Positions 47,831-55,829 of a DNA stretch of 64,000 bases are shown here, piece after piece (the first letter of the stretch is position 1; each line of letters opens with the position of its first letter). The stretch comes from Streptomyces antibioticus (lineage in GTDB: Bacteria > Actinomycetota > Actinomycetes > Streptomycetales > Streptomycetaceae). Made by a program: the position numbers and the translations under genes. Location: assembly GCF_002019855.1 (NCBI RefSeq), contig NZ_CM007717.1, positions 1,368,452 to 1,432,451 on the forward strand, read 5' to 3'. Below the pieces are notes generated by a model. The model was given only the letters and a program-made list of their open reading frames with translations, ran no database searches and was not told the DNA's origin.

Positions 47831-49098
47831 CGTGTTCTCTCCCTGGGCCGGTTCAGGACCACCGCGGACTGGAAGCCGCCGAACCCGCTGCCCACGGAGA
47901 GCACGCTGTTCAGGGCGCGCTCACGGGCGACCTTGGGCACGTAGTCCAGGTCGCATTCGGGGTCCGGGGTCTCGTAGTTCGCGGTGGGCGGTACGACCTG
48001 GTGGTCCAGGGCGAGCACGCAGGCGACGAGTTCGATCGCGCCGATCGCGCCGAGGGAGTGCCCCACCATGGACTTGATGGAGCTCATGGGGGTGGCGTAG
48101 GCGTGCTCGCCCAGGGTCCGTTTGACCGCGGCGGTCTCGTGGCGGTCGTTCTGCTTGGTGCCCGAGCCGTGCGCGTTGACGTAGTCGATCGCCGTCGGGT
48201 CGAGCCGGGCGTGGTCGAGGGCGTCCTCGATGGCCCGGGCCATCTCCAGTCCGTCGCTGGTCAGCCCGGTCATGTGGTAGGCGTTGCCGAAGGTGGCGTA
48301 GCCGCCCAGTTCGCAGTAGACACGGGCGCCGCGGGCCCGGGCGTGCTCCAGCTCCTCCAGGACGAGGACCGCGCCGCCCTCCCCCATCACGAACCCGTCG
48401 CGGTCGGCGTCGAAGGGACGCGAGGCGTGGGCGGGGTCGTCGTTGTTCGGGGAGGTGGCCTTGATGGCGTCGAAGCAGGCCATGGTGATCGGGGAGATCG
48501 GGGAGTCGGAGGCGCCGGCTATGCAGATGTCGGCGCGGCCCTCCTCGACGGTGTGGAAGGCGTATCCGACGGCGTCCAGCCCCGAGGTGCAGCCGGTGGA
48601 GACGGTCTGCACCGGGCCGCCCGCGCCGAAGTGCTCGGCGACGGTCGAGGCGAGGGTGCTGGGCGCGAACGCGCGGTGCAGATGCGGTTCGGCGCGTCGT
48701 TCGTCGACGTCCCAGCGGGTGCCGCCATGGCTGACCAGCACGTAGTCGTGCTCCAGCCGGGTGGTGCCGCCGACCGCGGTGCCCAGGGAGACCCCGATGC
48801 GCCAGGGGTTCTCCCGGGCCAGATCGAGACCGGCGTCCTGGACCGCCTCGGCGCCGGCGACCAGGGCGAACTGGATGTAGCGGTCGTTGCGGGCGCTCTG
48901 TTCGGCGTCCAGGCCATGGGCCGCCGGGTCGAAGTCGCACTCGGCGGCGATCCGCGAGCGCAGTCCGGCCGGGTCGAAGAAGGTGATGCCGCGGGTCGCC
49001 GTGCGTCCGGAGGCCAGCAGGTCCCAGAACGCCGGCCCGCCTATGCCGCCGGGGGCGACGATGCCTATGCCGGTGACCGCCACCCGCCGCCTGGTCAT
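47827..49098 (-). CDS. Type II PKS ketosynthase alpha (WhiE ORFIII-like)
   Basis: About 423 residues with the active-site Cys170 in [14 protein letters not shown]. The other KS residues are in [12 protein letters not shown] and [17 protein letters not shown], and [14 protein letters not shown] is conserved. ATG 49098 overlaps the cupin stop as ATGA; a longer frame to 49353 is shadow of the cupin gene. It condenses malonyl-ACP units with KS-beta and the ACP. The intact His and Cys positions suggest an active enzyme. Confidence 0.95.
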   Translation of the reverse strand: MTRRRVAVTGIGIVAPGGIGGPAFWDLLASGRTATRGITFFDPAGLRSRIAAECDFDPAAHGLDAEQSARNDRYIQFALVAGAEAVQDAGLDLARENPWRIGVSLGTAVGGTTRLEHDYVLVSHGGTRWDVDERRAEPHLHRAFAPSTLASTVAEHFGAGGPVQTVSTGCTSGLDAVGYAFHTVEEGRADICIAGASDSPISPITMACFDAIKATSPNNDDPAHASRPFDADRDGFVMGEGGAVLVLEELEHARARGARVYCELGGYATFGNAYHMTGLTSDGLEMARAIEDALDHARLDPTAIDYVNAHGSGTKQNDRHETAAVKRTLGEHAYATPMSSIKSMVGHSLGAIGAIELVACVLALDHQVVPPTANYETPDPECDLDYVPKVARERALNSVLSVGSGFGGFQSAVVLNRPRERTR

Positions 49099-49550
49099 GA
49101 GCGGACCTGACGTCGGGCGGCGGCGCCGACTCCCTCGCCGGCGCCGACCGGCTCGGCCGGGGCGGGGGTCTCCTCGGTGTCGACATGGCCGAGCGGCGGG
49201 CTGGGGGCCAGCGGGCCGAGGTGGAAGACCATCCGGGCCTCCACCTTGCCGACGTTGCGGAAGCGGTGGCGCATGTTGACGGGGATCATCAGCCCCTGCT
49301 CGGGCTGGAGCGCGTACGGCTCGCCGTCGAGGTCCACCTCGAGGTGTCCGCACGTCACGTACACGAACTCCTCGGAGTACGGGTGGTAGTGCTCCGCGAT
49401 GCGGTCGCCGGGCTGGATCAGGGCCACGCCCATGAATCCGCTGGTGGAGCCGACCGTGGCCGGGGTGAGCAGGGCGCGCAGATCGCCGCCGCGCCGGGTG
49501 TTGGGCTCGGCCTCGCTGAGATCCACGACTCTGGGACGGGGTGTGATCAC
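49095..49550 (-). CDS. Cupin-fold protein of the spore-pigment operon (WhiE ORFII-like)
   Basis: 151 residues. A single cupin barrel has motif 1 as [20 protein letters not shown] (the HxH and Glu metal ligands) and motif 2 near [13 protein letters not shown]. The C-terminal tail is Pro/Ala/Glu-rich. The start is GTG 49550 with a GAGGAA site. It sits between the SchA/CurD-like gene and KS-alpha, the conserved whiE position. It probably assists cyclisation or oxidation of the pigment; no reaction is established from the sequence. Confidence 0.88.
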   Translation of the reverse strand: MITPRPRVVDLSEAEPNTRRGGDLRALLTPATVGSTSGFMGVALIQPGDRIAEHYHPYSEEFVYVTCGHLEVDLDGEPYALQPEQGLMIPVNMRHRFRNVGKVEARMVFHLGPLAPSPPLGHVDTEETPAPAEPVGAGEGVGAAARRQVRS

Positions 49551-49617
49551 GACGTTCCTCCGATCAGGTACTGCGTCGGCGTGCGGGCGGGGCCGCCCGG
49601 CCCCGGATGAGGACGCA

Positions 49618-50751
49618 TCAGGCGTCGGGCGAGCGGCGGTCGGTGACGAGGGCCATCCGGACCGGTCCGCGCGACTGCGCCGGGGCGCCGCCCGCGGCGG
49701 GGTCCAGGAACTCGGCGAGTTCGGCCGCCCGGGCGGGGTCGGCGAGGCCGAGGGTGAGCGCGGGGTCGGCGGCGTCCGGTCCGCCCCGCACGTCGATCAG
49801 CCGGACCACGACGTCGTCGCGCTGGAAGATCGTGCTGCGCAGCACCGGGCTTGCCGGGTCGTCGGCGGCGGCCTCGTCCTGGGCGGCCAGCAGTTCGGCG
49901 AGCCGCATGCCCTGGCCGGGGCGGGCCGGGTAGTACAGCGCGTGCCGCTCGGCGGCCGGGTCCTCGCGCTCGGCCGTCACATGGTGGACGGCGGGCAGGG
50001 CCGCGCGGGTGAAGAAGACCCGGGCGGACTCGGGGTCGTCGAGGTCCCGGTCCTGCTCCAGATAGGGGTTGATGGCCTCCTCGACGGCGCGCACCTCGGG
50101 CTGGCGGGCCACGTGGCGCAGTGCGGCGAGCAGGTCGCCGCGCACCTCGATGGCGCGCACCACCCGGTTGCCGTGCATGAAGAGCGAGGTTCGGACGAGG
50201 CGGGTGGTGTCGTCGACCTTCGGGTCGGGCGAGGCGTAGTCGGCGAGGATCTCGGCGACCTTCTTCTCGCTGCCCGGCTTGACGGTGAAGGTGAGCGCGT
50301 GGCGGATGACGCCGTCACCCATCCGGGGGGCGCTCTGGAGCCGGCGGCCGCCCTTCTTGGCGTTCTCGGCGGGGCCGCCGGTCTCGCGGACGACGTGGAA
50401 GCGCAGCGAGCGGGTGTCGCGGACGCAGTTGTGCAGCGGCCGCACCATCTGGACGTGTTCCTCGCTGTTGACCCAGGCGAGGAACGGCGGGGCGCTCTCC
50501 CACTCGCTGGTGATCAGCCACTGGGAGGGGTTCTCGATGGACTGGCAGAGCTGGTCGCTGACGTGTCCGGGAACGGACGCGACCTGGTTGCACAGTTGTT
50601 CGTACGCCTCCAGGAACTCCTGCTGGGCGCCGTCGTAGACGTCCACCAGCAGGACGACCCGGAGCCGGGAGCCGTCGAAGACGGACTGGGACACCCTCTG
50701 CGACGCCTGGCGCGCCGTCGGACCTGAGAGACGTTCGGACGTGGTGGTCAT
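49618..50751 (-). CDS. SchA/CurD-domain protein of the spore-pigment operon (WhiE ORFI-like)
   Basis: About 377 residues; ATG 50751. The N-terminal part (about 20-130) looks like a ferredoxin-fold monooxygenase/cyclase module ([42 protein letters not shown]). Further similar modules follow ([19 protein letters not shown]). This is the SchA/CurD type found at the head of spore-pigment clusters. It is the first gene of the seven-gene pigment operon running down to 45440. The function is unproven in the family. A longer frame to 50859 adds a basic stretch unlike the family. Confidence 0.85.
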   Translation of the reverse strand: MTTTSERLSGPTARQASQRVSQSVFDGSRLRVVLLVDVYDGAQQEFLEAYEQLCNQVASVPGHVSDQLCQSIENPSQWLITSEWESAPPFLAWVNSEEHVQMVRPLHNCVRDTRSLRFHVVRETGGPAENAKKGGRRLQSAPRMGDGVIRHALTFTVKPGSEKKVAEILADYASPDPKVDDTTRLVRTSLFMHGNRVVRAIEVRGDLLAALRHVARQPEVRAVEEAINPYLEQDRDLDDPESARVFFTRAALPAVHHVTAEREDPAAERHALYYPARPGQGMRLAELLAAQDEAAADDPASPVLRSTIFQRDDVVVRLIDVRGGPDAADPALTLGLADPARAAELAEFLDPAAGGAPAQSRGPVRMALVTDRRSPDA

Positions 50752-50905
50752 CCTGCGCACAACTCCTTCGCGGGGGCGGAAGCCGACGCCGGCCGCGTGA
50801 TGCGACGTCAGCTTCCTCGATCGTGTGCCCGTCCCCGCGACCGCGCGACTCGTGTGCACTGCGCGGGTGACCCCCGGGCCCCCGGACCCTCGGACTCCCA
50901 GACCC

Positions 50906-51670
50906 TCAGACCAGGTGGGCGAAGACGACGAGGTTCTCGGTGTAGTCCTTGGCGGTGCGGTCGTAGGCGCCCGCGCAGGTGATGAGCCGTACCTGGGCGT
51001 CGTCGGTGTCGGCGTAGACCAGACGGTCGGGGAAGTCGTCCTTGGCGAAGGTCTCGACGTCGTCGACGAGGAAGACCGCCTTGCTGCCGTCCGCGCGGCG
51101 GACGTGGAAGCGGTCGCCCCGCTTCAGCGCGGAGAGGTTGGCGAAGACGGCGGCCGAGGTCTTGGTGTCGACGTGCCCGGCGATGATCGCGGTGCCCGGC
51201 TCACCGGGCGAGACGCCCTTGGCGAGCCAGCCGACGAGGTTGGTGTCGGCCGCCGGGGGTGCCTCCAGCCGGCCGGTGGGGTCGATCGCGAGGTCGACGA
51301 ACGGGGCGTCGACGGAGATCTTGGGGACGATCAGTCGCACCGGGCGCGAGCGCGGCAGGTGTTTCCCGGCGGGTGACCCGGCGGCGGGCTGTCCGGGGCG
51401 CGGCTGCGAGGGCGCGGACCGCGGGGGCTGTCCGGCGGACTCCGAGGTGACGGGGGCCGACGCGGTGGCCGCGGGGGCGAGCGGGGGGCGGGAGCTGTCG
51501 GACGCCGGGTCCTCGCCGCGGCCGGTCAGGCTGACCGCCAGGACCAGGGCGGCCGCGGCGCACATCATCAGCACGCCGGTGCGGGACGACCGCGGCTCGT
51601 CCGGTCCGGGCCGGTCGTCGCCGGAGGGCGGAGCGTGCGGCGGAGTGGGGGTGGGGGAAGGGGCCGCCAT
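50906..51670 (-). CDS. Class F sortase
   Basis: About 254 residues; ATG 51670 with GAGGTGG upstream. A cytoplasmic Pro-rich tail is followed by one membrane helix (about 33-49) and a Ser/Pro/Ala-rich linker. The sortase barrel carries the catalytic His in IAGHVDTKTSAAVF, the Cys in RLITCAGAYDR and the closing YTENLVVFA strand. It should transfer surface proteins to peptidoglycan. The adjacent upstream gene encodes a secreted protein with a C-terminal anchor, a plausible partner. The pair interrupts the usual run of pigment genes. Confidence 0.9.
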   Translation of the reverse strand: MAAPSPTPTPPHAPPSGDDRPGPDEPRSSRTGVLMMCAAAALVLAVSLTGRGEDPASDSSRPPLAPAATASAPVTSESAGQPPRSAPSQPRPGQPAAGSPAGKHLPRSRPVRLIVPKISVDAPFVDLAIDPTGRLEAPPAADTNLVGWLAKGVSPGEPGTAIIAGHVDTKTSAAVFANLSALKRGDRFHVRRADGSKAVFLVDDVETFAKDDFPDRLVYADTDDAQVRLITCAGAYDRTAKDYTENLVVFAHLV

Positions 51671-51835
51671 CGGAAGGACCACCTCATTCGGGCACGGCAG
51701 CGGGCGGAGGAAGCGGGGGCGGGGCACGGGCCGGGGCCGTCGTGGAGACAGGGCCCCGGAAACGGGCCGGGCCGCCACACGGGTGCACGCGTGGCGGCCT
51801 CGGCTGCGCTATCGCGGCTATCGCGGCCGCCATGG

Positions 51836-52384
51836 TCAGATCACGCTTCCGGCGGTCTTCTTGCGGCGGGCCGCGTACAGGCCGGCTGCGGCGACACCGA
51901 GGACGGCCAGGCCGCCGGTCGTCACCGACGGAGTGGCGAGACCGCCGCCGCCGGTGTGGACGCCACCGCTGGGCTTCTCCCAGTCACCCTTGGACTTGCC
52001 CGCGTCCTCGGGGTGCTTGGCGAGGTAGCCCGACTCCTCCTTGGTGCTGCTGCCGGAGTCCTTCTCCTTGTAGGTCTCCGGGTCGTACTTCGGGTCCTTG
52101 GCGGTGGCCCAGTCGCCCTCGTTGACGGCGGTCAGCGCGCCGCCGCCGGTGTGGACGCCACCGCTGGGCTTGCCGCCCCAGTCGCCCTTGGACTTGCCGG
52201 CGTCCTCGGGGTGCTTGGCCAGGTAGCCGGACTCCTCCTTGGTGGTGGACTCCTCCTTCGTGCTGGAGCTGGAGCTGGAGTCGCCCTTCTCCCAGTCGCT
52301 GCCGGCCGCGAAGGCGCCGGGCGCCCCGAGTCCGATGACGGCCGTGGCCGCCGCGGTGGCCAGGATCACGCGAGCAGAACGCAT
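51836..52384 (-). CDS. Secreted, C-terminally anchored repeat protein
   Basis: 182 residues. Signal peptide (residues 1-27, ending GAFAAG), a Ser-rich stretch, then two near-identical repeats of about 35 residues (about 47-82 and 112-148) containing KEESGYLAKHPEDAGKSKGD and KPSGGVHTGGG. A hydrophobic C-terminus (GGLAVLGVAAAGLYAA) ends in RRKK, as in sortase substrates. No exact LPXTG is present; the closest sequence is LATPSVTTGG just before the helix. It precedes the sortase gene by 165 bases. A longer start at 52459 is unlikely. Function unknown; perhaps a hydrophilic spore or hyphal surface protein. Confidence 0.82.
   Translation of the reverse strand: MRSARVILATAAATAVIGLGAPGAFAAGSDWEKGDSSSSSSTKEESTTKEESGYLAKHPEDAGKSKGDWGGKPSGGVHTGGGALTAVNEGDWATAKDPKYDPETYKEKDSGSSTKEESGYLAKHPEDAGKSKGDWEKPSGGVHTGGGGLATPSVTTGGLAVLGVAAAGLYAARRKKTAGSVI
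51946..52245. repeat. Intragenic direct repeat encoding the 35-residue units
   Basis: Bases 51946-52047 and 52141-52245 are near-identical copies inside the anchored repeat protein gene, separated by about 93 bases of unique sequence. Copy number could change by recombination without shifting the frame. Confidence 0.75.
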
Positions 52385-52534
52385 CTGATGGTCCTTCCGT
52401 CCTGGACCGGGAAGCTGGCGCTTCGTCAGCTTTCGAGACCCGGCCCCGACGTGATCCACCGTCAGGCAGGGCGCGCGAGCCCACCACTCGGGAGGATCAC
52501 ACGGGTGAACGGGCGGGGCGTCCGGCTGAACGCG

Positions 52535-52567
52535 GCCGCCCCCGGCCCTGGTGGGGCCGGGGGCGGC
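52535..52567 (-). terminator. Intrinsic-type terminator after FAD monooxygenase
   Basis: GCCGCCCCCGGCCC and GGGCCGGGGGCGGC form a perfect 14-bp stem around a five-base loop, 22 bases after the monooxygenase stop. It separates that gene from the repeat protein and sortase genes. Confidence 0.8.
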
Positions 52568-52589
52568 GGGGATCTGACGGCACGTCGGT

Positions 52590-54251
52590 TCAGCCCAGGG
52601 AGAGCACCTTCATCAGGACCTGACGCAGGGTCGACACGGCGTCCGGGTCGGCGTCGGTGGCGCGCCAGGCGACGAATCCGTCGGGCCGCACCAGGACGGC
52701 GCCGCCGGGCGCGATCCCGTGCCGCCGGGCCCAGTCCTCGCCGTCCTCCGGTACGAGGTCGGCGCCGGGGTCGGTGTCGGTGCCCAGCCGGAAGGAGCGC
52801 AGCGGGATCAGCAGCTCGTCGGAGAGCCGGGCGGCGGCCTGGTGCCACTTCCCCGTTCCCGCGGCGGCGCTGAGGAGGACCGGCTGACGCTCGTACAGGT
52901 CGAGGGTGGAGATCCGCTCGCCCTGGCGCCGTACCCACAAGTGCGGTGCCCTGCTGCCCGGTTCACCGCTCAGGTCGAGCTGTTCGGGGACGACCGGGGC
53001 GCCGGCGGGGACCCCGGCGACGGCGCCGCGCGGGTAGCGGTAGCCGAGCGCCACGTCGAGGATGCCGCTCTGCCGGCCGCCGCCCGCGCCGGGCGGCGGG
53101 GCGAAGCCGGGGTGGCTGTGTTCGGCCGACCGGGCGGCGGCGCGGGCGCTGGTGGCCTCGGCGACCGGGCGGCGCTCGGCGTCGTAGCTGTCCAGCAGCC
53201 CCTCCCCCGCCCAGCCGTCCAGGACGGCGGCGAGCTTCCAGGCGAGGTTGTGGGCGTCCTGGATGCCGGTGTTGGAGCCGAAGGCGCCGGTGGGCGACAT
53301 CTCGTGGGCGGAGTCGCCGGCCAGCAGGACCCGGCCGCAGCGGTAGCCGCGGGCGACGCGCTGGGCGGCGTGCCAGGGGGCGCGGCCGGTGATCTCCACG
53401 TCGAGGTCGGCGACGCCGACCGCGCGCCGGATGTGCTCGGCGCACCGCTCGTCGGTGAACTCCTCCAGCGTCTCGCCCTGTTCGGGGTGCCAGGGGGCGT
53501 GGAAGACCCACTGCTCGCGGTTGTCCACGGGCAGCAGCGCGCCGTCGGCGTCCGGATGCGTCAGGTAGCAGACGATGAACCGGCGGTCGCCGACCACGTC
53601 GGCCAGCCGGCGGGAGCGGAAGGTGACGCTCACGTTGTGGAAGAGGTCGCCCGGCCCGCTCTGGCCGATGCCGAGCTGTTCGCGCACGGGGCTGCGGGGG
53701 CCGTCGGCGGCGACCAGGTACTCGGCGTGGATGGTGGTGTGCTCGCCCGTCTCCCGGCTCTTGACGACGGCGGTGACCCCGTCGTGGCCGGCGTCGAAGG
53801 ACATCATCTCGGTGGAGTAGCGCAGATCGCCGCCGAGCCTGCGGGCATGGTCGAGGAGCACGGGTTCCAGGTCGTTCTGGCTGCACAGGCACCAGGAGGT
53901 GGGACTGAACCGGGCCAGTCCGCCGCCGGGATCGATGTTGCGGAACAGCCATTCGCCCGCCTCGCCGACCAGGGTGGGCGTCTGGAGGATGCCGTGGTTG
54001 TCGGCGAGGGTCGCGGCGGCCGCCTGGATGTCGTGCTCGACGCCGGCCACCCGGAAGAGTTCCATCGTGCGGACGTTGTTGCCGCGGCCGCGCGGGTGGA
54101 TGGAGGTGCCGGAATGGCGCTCCACCAGGACGTGCCGCACGCCGAGCCGGCTCAGGAACAACGAGGTCGACAGTCCGACCAGGGAGCCGCCGACGACGAG
54201 GACCGGGACTCTGAGGGTGTGGTCGTCGGCTTGATCGGCTCGTTCGTTCAT
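52590..54251 (-). CDS. FAD-dependent aromatic monooxygenase (WhiE ORFVIII-like)
   Basis: 553 residues of the PHBH-type flavoprotein hydroxylases. The FAD-binding motif is VLVVGGSLVGLSTSLFLSRLG near the start, the DG motif is VAADGPRSPVREQLG, and the second FAD motif is GRVLLAGDSAHEMSPTGAFG. A thioredoxin-like C-terminal domain follows. ATG 54251 has GGAGG eight bases upstream. WhiE clusters carry a hydroxylase of this type that adds oxygen to the aromatic pigment. Here it lies about 1.8 kb from the pigment operon, on the same strand, with two surface-protein genes between. Confidence 0.88.
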   Translation of the reverse strand: MNERADQADDHTLRVPVLVVGGSLVGLSTSLFLSRLGVRHVLVERHSGTSIHPRGRGNNVRTMELFRVAGVEHDIQAAAATLADNHGILQTPTLVGEAGEWLFRNIDPGGGLARFSPTSWCLCSQNDLEPVLLDHARRLGGDLRYSTEMMSFDAGHDGVTAVVKSRETGEHTTIHAEYLVAADGPRSPVREQLGIGQSGPGDLFHNVSVTFRSRRLADVVGDRRFIVCYLTHPDADGALLPVDNREQWVFHAPWHPEQGETLEEFTDERCAEHIRRAVGVADLDVEITGRAPWHAAQRVARGYRCGRVLLAGDSAHEMSPTGAFGSNTGIQDAHNLAWKLAAVLDGWAGEGLLDSYDAERRPVAEATSARAAARSAEHSHPGFAPPPGAGGGRQSGILDVALGYRYPRGAVAGVPAGAPVVPEQLDLSGEPGSRAPHLWVRRQGERISTLDLYERQPVLLSAAAGTGKWHQAAARLSDELLIPLRSFRLGTDTDPGADLVPEDGEDWARRHGIAPGGAVLVRPDGFVAWRATDADPDAVSTLRQVLMKVLSLG

Positions 54252-54431
54252 CTCTCACGCCTCCAGCAAGGTTTTTTCGCCGTTTCGGCCGGTACTGACC
54301 GAGATTCCTCATCCTTGCCCCGTGATGCTGACGGCGGCTCAGGCTTTCACCCGGCTGGGCATGCGGAAGGGCGGCCGGGCGTGCGGGAGACTGGGGTGGA
54401 CGGCAGGCACCGACACAGGAGGACGCACGGC

Positions 54432-54716
54432 GTGATCATCTTCGGCACCAAGGGATATCTGTACCAGCTCGCGATACTGACGCTGGTGTGCGGCGGCTGC
54501 GGCAACCCGGCCGCGCACACCCTGCGCAAGCGGGTCACGAAGTTCACCCTGTTCTTCGTGCCGCTGTTCCCGTTCTCCACGAAGTACGCCACCCAGTGCA
54601 CCTTCTGCGGCACCGAGCAGCGGCTGACGAAGGAGCAGGCCGACCAGCTCCTGGCGCAGGCCGCGGGCGGCGCACCGGCGTACGGGCAGCCGCAGCAGCA
54701 GCCGTACCAGCACTGA
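54432..54716 (+). CDS. Small zinc-ribbon protein
   Basis: 94 residues starting at GTG 54432, with an AGGAGG site about ten bases upstream. Two CxxC pairs (CGGC and CTFC), about 36 residues apart, should bind zinc. The segment FTLFFVPLFPFSTKYATQC is hydrophobic, and the tail is Gln/Pro-rich (AYGQPQQQPYQ). It matches the actinobacterial zinc-ribbon domain family. The gene is isolated between two minus-strand genes. Function unknown. Confidence 0.8.
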   Translation: MIIFGTKGYLYQLAILTLVCGGCGNPAAHTLRKRVTKFTLFFVPLFPFSTKYATQCTFCGTEQRLTKEQADQLLAQAAGGAPAYGQPQQQPYQH

Positions 54717-54743
54717 CGCGTCCCCCTCCGGCCCCGGCCGTGC

Positions 54744-55829
54744 TCAGCCGGTGAGTCCGGCGGCGGCGCATGCCTCCCGCAGGCGCGGGACGCAGATGCG
54801 GGACAGCGGGTAGACACCGCCGTCGACGAGGACGGGCCCGATGTCGGCGACGGTGATCGCGGTCGGGCTGAGCAGGACGGCGGGGATGTCGCGGGTGGTG
54901 GGGCTGTCGATGGTGGTGGGGGTGCCGCCGGGGTCCTCGCCGCGGCCCAGCGCGACGGCCATGGCGACGGCCGAGGCCGCCTCGTCGCGGAACGCCTTGT
55001 AGACGGTCATGTACTGCTCGCCCTTGACGATGCGCCGTACGGCGTCCAGATCGGCGTCCTGCCCGGTGACGGGCGGCATCCTGCGGACGCCGGCGCTCTT
55101 GAGGGCGGAGATCACCCCGGCGGCGATCGCGTCGTTGGCCGCGTAGACGGCGTCGATCCCCTCGGGGCCCAGCGCGGCGAGGGCGGCGACCATGTTGGTG
55201 TGCGCCTCCTGGGTGTTCCAGCCGGGGGTGTCGTAGGAGCGGGCGATGTCGACCCGGCCGCGCAGGACGGACAGCGCGCCCTCCCGGTACCAGGCGGCGT
55301 TGGGGCTGGTCGGGTCGCCGTTCATCATGACGACGGTCGCGCCCGGGGCCTTGTCGCCGAGGGCGGTCAGCAGGGCCTGGCCCTGGAGCCGGCCGACCTG
55401 GGCGCCGTCGAAGCCGATGTATCCGGCGATCGGGCCCTCGGCGAGCCGGTCGTAGGCGACCACGGGGACGCCCGCCCGGTGGGCCTCGTAGATCGAGGAG
55501 CGCAGGGCCTTGGTGTCGGCGGCGTCCACGATCAGCACCCGGGCCCCCTTGGTGATCATGGAGATCATCTGCTGGCGCTGGCGGGCCGCGTCGTTCTCGG
55601 CGTTGGCGTAGGTCAGGGTGCACGCGGGGCAGCGGGCCTTGAGCTGCTCCTCGATCAGCGGCTTGTCGGCGTTCTCCCAGCGGGGCAGGGAGCGGCTCGG
55701 CAGCAGCAGGCCGACGGTGAAGCCCCGTTCGCTGCGCGCGCCGCCGTCGCCGCAGGAGGCCAGGCAGACGGTCAGGACGGCCGCGAGGAACAGGGCGACC
55801 AGATGCCGGGTGCGGGTCCCGGTGCTCAT
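54744..55829 (-). CDS. Sugar-type substrate-binding lipoprotein (XylF-like)
   Basis: 361 residues. Lipoprotein signal with lipobox LASC, then a type I periplasmic-binding fold similar to xylose/ribose receptors: VAYDRLAEGPIAGYIGFDG, QVGRLQGQALLTALG and VYAANDAIAAGVISALK. The start overlaps the stop of the SpoIIE-type phosphatase as ATGA. It is a close paralogue of the binding protein at 58362, but no ATPase or permease accompanies it. It may act as a sensor partner for the phosphatase or share the neighbouring transporter. Confidence 0.9.
   Translation of the reverse strand: MSTGTRTRHLVALFLAAVLTVCLASCGDGGARSERGFTVGLLLPSRSLPRWENADKPLIEEQLKARCPACTLTYANAENDAARQRQQMISMITKGARVLIVDAADTKALRSSIYEAHRAGVPVVAYDRLAEGPIAGYIGFDGAQVGRLQGQALLTALGDKAPGATVVMMNGDPTSPNAAWYREGALSVLRGRVDIARSYDTPGWNTQEAHTNMVAALAALGPEGIDAVYAANDAIAAGVISALKSAGVRRMPPVTGQDADLDAVRRIVKGEQYMTVYKAFRDEAASAVAMAVALGRGEDPGGTPTTIDSPTTRDIPAVLLSPTAITVADIGPVLVDGGVYPLSRICVPRLREACAAAGLTG

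Noticed and set aside
52719-54430. Plus-strand frame running into the zinc-ribbon gene
   Set aside because: It is the antisense shadow of the FAD monooxygenase. The zinc-ribbon protein has its own GTG with an AGGAGG site at 54432.
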